A DNA stretch of 8,504 nucleotides, taken from positions 1 through 8,504 of the forward strand of contig CAMMKL010000087.1 in the NCBI GenBank assembly GCA_946497265.1, written 5' to 3'. Numbering within the stretch: position 1 is the stretch's first letter; every line of letters starts with the position of its first letter. The notes below the pieces were generated by a model. That model made no database searches, had not been told where the DNA came from, and worked only from the letters and a program-made list of their open reading frames with translations. A program made the position numbers and the translations under genes. The stretch comes from an uncultured Clostridia bacterium (lineage in GTDB: Bacteria > Bacillota > Clostridia > Oscillospirales > Acutalibacteraceae). Shown here piece by piece: positions 5,364 through 8,504 of this stretch.

Positions 5364-5724
5364 TGCAGATAGCTTAAAAGAACACATCAAAAAGTTGGAT
5401 GTATCAATTGCCTATGAGGATCAGGACAAGGACGATGTTATCAACCAGATTTGCGGTATTATTGACAATTTCCTCACCCTTACCGGGGTGAACGTGTGGG
5501 TGAGCGTGGAAGAGAGTTTGCCGGAGGACATGGGGGATGTTCTTGTGGTTGCATTTTGGCACGAATGCTGGCAAACCATGATTGGATGGTGCGGTGGAAA
5601 GATGTGGCGTGTTTACACGTCACATGGAGAAATGGTACCGAGTGGTGTCACCCACTGGATGCCCTTGCCCGAACCACCTGAAAGTCGAAAGGAGCAACAA
5701 AAAGATGGAAGTAAGACCGATTGA
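5344..5724 (+). CDS. DUF551-domain phage protein
   Basis: A 126-residue protein. Residues 1-45 form a short module starting MEVRPIDADSLKEHIKKLDV, a pattern common at the start of Clostridia phage proteins. Residues about 51-111 match DUF551: VWVSVEESLPEDMGDVLVV, then a tryptophan-rich middle (WHECWQTMIGWCGGKMW) and the closing GVTHWMPLPEPPE. DUF551 is frequent in phages and prophages and has no known function. The start has GGGAGG (5328-5333) 10 bases upstream. The end (QKDGSKTD) is encoded by a 24-bp sequence identical to that at this gene's own start, where it encodes MEVRPID in another frame. It overlaps the next gene by 20 bases. Confidence 0.88.
   Translation: MEVRPIDADSLKEHIKKLDVSIAYEDQDKDDVINQICGIIDNFLTLTGVNVWVSVEESLPEDMGDVLVVAFWHECWQTMIGWCGGKMWRVYTSHGEMVPSGVTHWMPLPEPPESRKEQQKDGSKTD
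5701..5724 (+). repeat. 24-bp gene-junction repeat, copy 2
   Basis: The second exact copy, 361 bp after the first. It again encodes the end of one gene and the start of the next in two frames. The two copies flank the whole DUF551 gene, so recombination between them would remove or duplicate that gene and leave a clean junction. Confidence 0.9.
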
Positions 5725-6244
5725 CGCAAACAGACTGGCGGAAGAAATAGCGCATATGAGCGGGGCGGGTCACAGGACGTGGAGTACGAAAGGGCTGTTA
5801 AATCTTTTGTGCCGTCAGCCAACCCTAGCTCGACAGCACGAGCCCTTAACACTGATTAGCATGGAGGACGACTTGCCACCCGATAACAAGAGAGTACTTG
5901 TATATCGCCCTTGTATGGCTGATGCAGATATAGGGCCGTATTCGGTGCAATGGGGGTGGGCCGCAAAAAAGGATGGTAGCTATTGGGCCTCACTTACTCT
6001 ACAGCCGAACGAGCCATTAACGCTGGACGAGATGCGGGGAATGGAAGGGCAGCCGGTGTATTTGGAAACAGGCAAAGTTAGCATCAAAGAGCAAATAATC
6101 GGATGTTGGGAAATTGTTTATAGAATAACACGCTATGACGATGATACCGTGTTTTGGATGACTAGAAGAGAAGGTGGCTTTGGGGGATCTAATTACGGCA
6201 AAACTTGGCTTGCCTACAGCCGCCCGCCGGAGGGAGAAAGATGA
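5705..6244 (+). CDS. Multi-module phage hypothetical protein (MEVRPID start)
   Basis: A 179-residue protein. The start is ATG 5705, with AAAGGAG (5688-5694) 10 bases upstream and a beginning, MEVRPIDANRLAEEI, that copies the neighbouring DUF551 protein; the same frame is open further upstream, but that part is out-of-frame reading of the DUF551 gene. Residues 1-41 are the MEVRPID module. Residues about 47-100 resemble a partial DUF551-like strand pattern (LTLISMEDDLPPDNKRVLVY). Residues 103-175 form another module, EPLTLDEMRGMEGQPVYL to GKTWLAYSRPPE, of a kind I recall as a separate unit in Clostridia phage proteins. It is therefore a mosaic of short modules, function unknown. It ends in an ATGA overlap with the methyltransferase, and its final PPEG codons provide that gene's ribosome site. 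Confidence 0.85.
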   Translation: MEVRPIDANRLAEEIAHMSGAGHRTWSTKGLLNLLCRQPTLARQHEPLTLISMEDDLPPDNKRVLVYRPCMADADIGPYSVQWGWAAKKDGSYWASLTLQPNEPLTLDEMRGMEGQPVYLETGKVSIKEQIIGCWEIVYRITRYDDDTVFWMTRREGGFGGSNYGKTWLAYSRPPEGER

Positions 6245-6726
6245 AAAAACGAGTGCTAGATGTAACGTGCGGAAGCAAAATGTTTTGGTTTGACAAACAT
6301 AATCCAGACGTGGAATTTTGCGACAATCGTACTGTACCATATCACGAGTATTATCCTCACAGATACATAGAGATATCGCCCGACACTGTTTGTGACTTCA
6401 CGGATCTCCCCTTTGCCGGCGAAAGTTACAAACTGGTAGTATTTGATCCACCACACTTAACGTGGGCGGGCGATACTTCATGGACGGTACTCAAATATGG
6501 TTGCCTGAAAGGGAATTGGAAAGAAATGTTGCGCAAAGGCTTTGAGGAGTGTTTCCGGGTGTTGGACAAAGATGGTGTGCTGATTTTTAAATGGTCGGAG
6601 GTGCAAATTTCGCTTCGAGAGATATTACCACTATCTCCTTATCCGCCGTTATTTGGCCATAGAAGCGGAAAAAACATGCATACTCATTGGCTTTGCTTTA
6701 TGAAGCCGCCGGAGGTAGAAACATGA
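6241..6726 (+). CDS. Orphan SAM-dependent methyltransferase, probable DNA type
   Basis: A 161-residue class I methyltransferase. Residues 5-15 (VLDVTCGSKMF) sit where motif I (SAM binding) is expected. VVFDPPH (66-72) is the catalytic motif IV of amino-methyltransferases, DPPH instead of the usual DPPY or DPPF. LDKDGVLIFKWSE (108-120) is the strand-turn-strand that follows in the fold. The DPP motif points to methylation of an exocyclic amino group, as in adenine-N6 or cytosine-N4 DNA methylases, but the protein is short and has no evident DNA-recognition domain. No restriction nuclease lies nearby, so it would be an orphan, perhaps protecting phage DNA. ATG 6241 is the start (GGAGG at 6229-6233, ATGA overlap with the previous stop); an in-frame ATG at 6205 lacks a ribosome site. 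Confidence 0.82.
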   Translation: MKKRVLDVTCGSKMFWFDKHNPDVEFCDNRTVPYHEYYPHRYIEISPDTVCDFTDLPFAGESYKLVVFDPPHLTWAGDTSWTVLKYGCLKGNWKEMLRKGFEECFRVLDKDGVLIFKWSEVQISLREILPLSPYPPLFGHRSGKNMHTHWLCFMKPPEVET

Positions 6727-7016
6727 AATGTAAGTACCCAGAAAGCGTATGCGGGAATATGACCGTATTAAACGGTGTCGCTTATTGTGACAGCGTACCG
6801 TGCAGCCTGAAAGAAGAATTACCGCCTATGACCAACGCCGACCGCATCCGGGCAATGAGCGACGAAGAGATGGCGGAGTTTATCGGCCGCATTGAAATCG
6901 GGGATTTTGGTCCGCTGGTTTACGGGAAAACATTTTGCGATATGTGCAAAGGCCAATATGAATGTGATGATTGCAGGTTGTGTTGGCTACAGCAACCAGT
7001 AGGGGAGGATACATGA
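6723..7016 (+). CDS. Cysteine-rich phage protein with two metal-binding-like clusters
   Basis: A 97-residue protein in two parts. Residues 1-35 contain C3, C10, C22 and C27 (MKCKYPESVCGN, then AYCDSVPC). Residues 36-97 start MTNADRIRAMSDEEMAEFI, which I recall as the N-terminus of free-standing phage proteins, and end with CDMC (72-75), C81, C84 and C87 (ECDDCRLCWLQ). It thus looks like a fusion of two small modules, each with its own possible zinc site. GGAGG at 6711-6715 precedes ATG 6723; the start overlaps the methyltransferase stop as ATGA, and the 3' end overlaps the next start. Function unknown. Confidence 0.82.
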   Translation: MKCKYPESVCGNMTVLNGVAYCDSVPCSLKEELPPMTNADRIRAMSDEEMAEFIGRIEIGDFGPLVYGKTFCDMCKGQYECDDCRLCWLQQPVGEDT

Positions 7017-7750
7017 TGGACATAAAAATGTTGATTGAGAAATTAACAAGTCAAGCAAAATTAGATCGTCAATACAACGGTGATGGGAAATTATACGATG
7101 ATGCCGCAGACGCCATCGCCGCCCTGCAAGCCGAGACAGAGGAGGTAAAACGCGACCGAGATCTGGCTATTAATCTAGCGGAAACGAATGCAAGATTATA
7201 CGACGGAGCACAAGAAAAACTTAAACAGGCACTTGATGACCTAAACGGCTTGTGTTGGTGCTGCATCCACGGGCATAAGTGGGAAAAAGCTCCAGATTGG
7301 AGCAGCCTAACCTTTTGTGAACACCTAAGCGGCTCTATTGCAGCAGCCGGCAACGCCAAACTAAAGTGTAAACACTGGCAATGGAGAGGAAGGAAGGAGG
7401 GAAAAATGAAACGATTGACTGATAGACGATTTGCCCAAGACGGATTTTTCTTCTCAACCGATTTAGAGGAGCGTAAAGAAGTTCAATTTATGGCGAAGCC
7501 GACATATAAACAGCTATATGACCGCCTTGCCGCATACGAAGACACCGGACTTGAGCCGGAGGACCTTAAAAAAGCGTTTAATGAAGACGCAGTTTTGAAA
7601 TTGGCCGGTCAGGCACTTGGCGTAGAGCCCGACCGCCTCCGGGAGATGGCCCAGGCGGATAAATGCTCTGAATCTTGGCCGCGAAGAAGCCGAGGCCACA
7701 CAAGGAAGACTAACAAGAATCAAAGGAGGACAGTAAGATGGAATGCTTAA
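7016..7750 (+). CDS. Fused two-module phage protein with frameshifted end
   Basis: One open frame of 244 residues that appears to join two genes. Module A, residues 1-130, has a coiled-coil-like stretch (DAIAALQAETEEVKRDRDL) and then a Cys/His-rich end with C80, C82, C83, C101, C118 and H120 (CKHWQWRG), a possible zinc site. Module B begins at M131 (ATG 7406) with its own ribosome site and reads MKRLTDRRFAQDGFFFSTD, a familiar phage protein start. No stop separates them. From residue 216 the frame turns Arg-rich (SWPRRSRGHTRKTNKNQRR), a sign of a shifted frame. ATG 7016 is preferred over 7013 because GGGGAGG (7002-7008) is 7 bases upstream. It may be a real fusion, or the product of small indels in the purine run 7384-7402. 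Confidence 0.65.
   Translation: MDIKMLIEKLTSQAKLDRQYNGDGKLYDDAADAIAALQAETEEVKRDRDLAINLAETNARLYDGAQEKLKQALDDLNGLCWCCIHGHKWEKAPDWSSLTFCEHLSGSIAAAGNAKLKCKHWQWRGRKEGKMKRLTDRRFAQDGFFFSTDLEERKEVQFMAKPTYKQLYDRLAAYEDTGLEPEDLKKAFNEDAVLKLAGQALGVEPDRLREMAQADKCSESWPRRSRGHTRKTNKNQRRTVRWNA
7395..7400 (+). promoter_or_regulatory. Internal ribosome binding site (AGGAGG) for ATG 7406
   Basis: A strong Shine-Dalgarno sequence, AGGAGG, sits 5 bases before ATG 7406 inside the long open frame. Because the codons there are purine-rich (WRGRKEGK), the site is read both as protein and as a start signal. It implies that module B is also, or mainly, made on its own. Confidence 0.65.
7406..7750 (+). CDS. Module B made from internal start; 3' end probably frameshifted
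   Basis: The internal product of the fused frame, 114 residues as it stands. Residues 1-85 look natural: MKRLTDRRFAQDGFFFSTD, a short strand region, then YKQLYDRLAAYEDTGLEPED, a pattern well represented in Clostridia phages, and ALGVEPDRLREMAQAD. After GAT at 7658-7660 the +1 frame reads NALNLGREEAEATQGRLTRI and reaches TAA at 7734-7736, one base before the next gene's ATG. That ending is acidic/helical and better placed, so I infer that one extra A in the AAA at 7661-7663 shifted the frame. If so, the intact gene is 7406-7736. Function unknown. Confidence 0.55.
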   Translation: MKRLTDRRFAQDGFFFSTDLEERKEVQFMAKPTYKQLYDRLAAYEDTGLEPEDLKKAFNEDAVLKLAGQALGVEPDRLREMAQADKCSESWPRRSRGHTRKTNKNQRRTVRWNA

Positions 7751-7893
7751 TTGCGCTTTTAGTTTTGGTTGTGATAGCCGAAGCGGTGTGTATTTATGAC
7801 TTAAAATGCCGCACGAAAGCGACGCTAAAATACATACAGGACGTTTTAAACGGGATCAACGGAGCGGCCAAAAGAAGGACAAACCAAAAATGA
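7738..7893 (+). CDS. 51-residue single-span membrane peptide
   Basis: A short frame, MECLIALLVLVVIAEAVCIY for the first 20 residues, then DLKCRTKATLKYIQDVLNG and a basic tail ending TNQK. Residues 3-19 are strongly hydrophobic, and positive residues (K, R) follow, so it should sit once in the membrane with the C-terminus inside. AAAGGAGG (7722-7729) precedes ATG 7738, and its TGA overlaps the next ATG as ATGA, both of which support real translation. Small phage membrane peptides can act on lysis, exclusion or host signalling; no specific role can be assigned. Confidence 0.7.
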   Translation: MECLIALLVLVVIAEAVCIYDLKCRTKATLKYIQDVLNGINGAAKRRTNQK

Positions 7894-8114
7894 AAACGGA
7901 ACGAATGGCAATCGGTAGAATATCGATAAGCGATACAGCCCGCCCGATTACCCCAAATGAATTGGTACATGCGCTGTTTGGCGTAAGGACGGTAGAGGAA
8001 CTAATTAAAGATATTCAAGTCAATAAAGACGGGAAATACAAAGAACTATTTTGCCCAGATAGCGGGGAGAACAAGAACCATGAAAAAAACCGAACTAATG
8101 TCGATCATAAATAG
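7890..8114 (+). CDS. 74-residue phage hypothetical protein
   Basis: The start is taken as ATG 7890, in an ATGA overlap with the previous gene and with AGAAGGA (7872-7878) upstream; the frame is open from an earlier ATG at 7806, but that part is the membrane-peptide gene in another frame. The product reads MKTERMAIGRISISD, then ITPNELVHALFGVRTVEELIKDIQ as likely helices, then an Asn/Lys/Glu-rich tail that overlaps the next gene by 35 bases. Soluble, no metal or membrane motif. I do not recognise the family. Confidence 0.65.
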   Translation: MKTERMAIGRISISDTARPITPNELVHALFGVRTVEELIKDIQVNKDGKYKELFCPDSGENKNHEKNRTNVDHK

Positions 8115-8313
8115 CGTCGTGGATCAGGCTTTAGAAAACTGTGAAAGCGAAAACCCATTGGAAGCATGGTCAAGGTTTATGGATCGCTTTGATGCTTGCG
8201 TTCGCCGGAGGATTGGAGAAAATTTAGAGCGTAACGGGAGAAATCGATATACCGGAGAGAACACGGGCGAAATCATCGAGACAGAAAGCAAGGTGGCAGA
8301 AGGTGAAGATTAA
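8080..8313 (+). CDS. 77-residue helical phage hypothetical protein
   Basis: ATG 8080 follows GGGGAG (8063-8068) at a rather long 11 bases. The product begins MKKTELMSIINSVVDQALEN, continues WSRFMDRFDACVRRRIGENL (probably two amphipathic helices), and ends in a polar acidic tail (GEIIETESKVAEGED). It overlaps the previous gene by 35 bases and the next by 11. No family is recognised. Confidence 0.7.
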   Translation: MKKTELMSIINSVVDQALENCESENPLEAWSRFMDRFDACVRRRIGENLERNGRNRYTGENTGEIIETESKVAEGED

Positions 8314-8504
8314 AAATATCGCGGCGATCTGCAAGAAGAACAAATACGCCGTTATTTATGAGCGGTACGGAGAAAGCGGCGGCATTATTCAGTACATAGG
8401 CGATGGCGCGGCGGCTTATCCGGTAACGGGGCTTCCGGCGCTGGACAGAGAAAGCCGCTATCTTTCGCCCGTATCCGATATTTTAGACGTGCTGGAGCTA
8501 TACG
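8303..8504 (+). CDS. Phage hypothetical protein, 3' partial
   Basis: A frame starting at GTG 8303 runs open to the window end (67 codons). AAGGTGG (8290-8296) lies 6 bases upstream. It reads MKIKNIAAICKKNKYAVIYE, then RYGESGGIIQYIGDGAAAYP, then VTGLPALDRESRYLSPVSDI. I recall this pattern (KNIAAICK, IGDG..YP, GLP.LD..S) as a common small hypothetical protein of Clostridia phages, so the GTG start and frame are well supported even though the end is missing. Function unknown. Confidence 0.78.
   Translation, partial: MKIKNIAAICKKNKYAVIYERYGESGGIIQYIGDGAAAYPVTGLPALDRESRYLSPVSDILDVLELY

Noticed and set aside
5582..5704. An upstream extension of the second MEVRPID gene to ATG 5582
   Set aside because: The extra residues are an out-of-frame reading of the DUF551 gene, and the ribosome site and the MEVRPID start both indicate ATG 5705.
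7806..7889. ATG 7806 as the start of the 74-residue protein
   Set aside because: It would lie wholly within the membrane-peptide gene, has no ribosome site and adds a Lys/Arg/Gln-rich out-of-frame stretch.
5181..8504. A dedicated anti-phage defence or restriction-modification system
   Set aside because: Only a lone methyltransferase is visible, with no nuclease, toxin or sensor partner, and the setting is a phage accessory region.

Overview
The window is a tightly packed block of genes, all on the + strand, and it looks like the early recombination and replication region of a temperate phage or prophage of a low-to-mid-GC Bacillota host, most likely a member of Clostridia. The grounds are: almost every gene has an AGGAGG-type ribosome site; neighbouring genes overlap by a few to tens of bases; GTG starts occur; and the gene order is a YqaJ exonuclease, a RecT annealing protein, a DnaD-like initiator, a DnaC-like loader, a PDDEXK nuclease and then a run of small accessory proteins. 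No integrase, repressor, structural gene, rRNA or tRNA is visible, so the ends of the element lie outside the window.

Region 1 (1-1071) holds small accessory genes. The first is a 5'-truncated protein made of cysteine-containing hexapeptide repeats followed by a globular domain; it has no ATG near the window edge and is easily overlooked. Next come a small gene that appears frameshifted, a lysine/tyrosine-rich protein with three 15-residue repeats, and a 65-residue hypothetical protein. Region 2 (1055-2789) is the recombination pair, exonuclease plus RecT. Region 3 (2805-5160) is the replication module: DnaD-like initiator, DnaC-like ATPase, PDDEXK nuclease and a short protein resembling the DNA polymerase III beta clamp. 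Inside the initiator gene, in the stretch encoding its interdomain linker, lie a 13-bp perfect inverted repeat, six direct repeats spaced 11-12 bp and an 85% AT tract. This has the architecture of a replication origin and is the most interesting signal in the window.

Region 4 (5181-8504) is a train of short accessory genes: a zinc-ribbon protein, two related MEVRPID-type proteins (one with a DUF551-like domain), an orphan SAM-dependent methyltransferase, cysteine-rich proteins, a fused two-module ORF with an internal start, a 51-residue membrane peptide and further hypothetical proteins. The gene junctions here repeat in form. An identical 24-bp sequence sits at two junctions, and two genes end in codons for Pro-Pro-Glu that also supply the ribosome site of the next gene.

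Together the genes would let an incoming or induced phage process double-stranded ends, anneal homologous DNA, open its own origin and load the host replicative helicase. Two probable single-base frameshifts (near 430 and 7661) and one in-frame fusion (near 7406) suggest either some decay or sequencing error. All function assignments come from reading motifs by eye; no database search was run.
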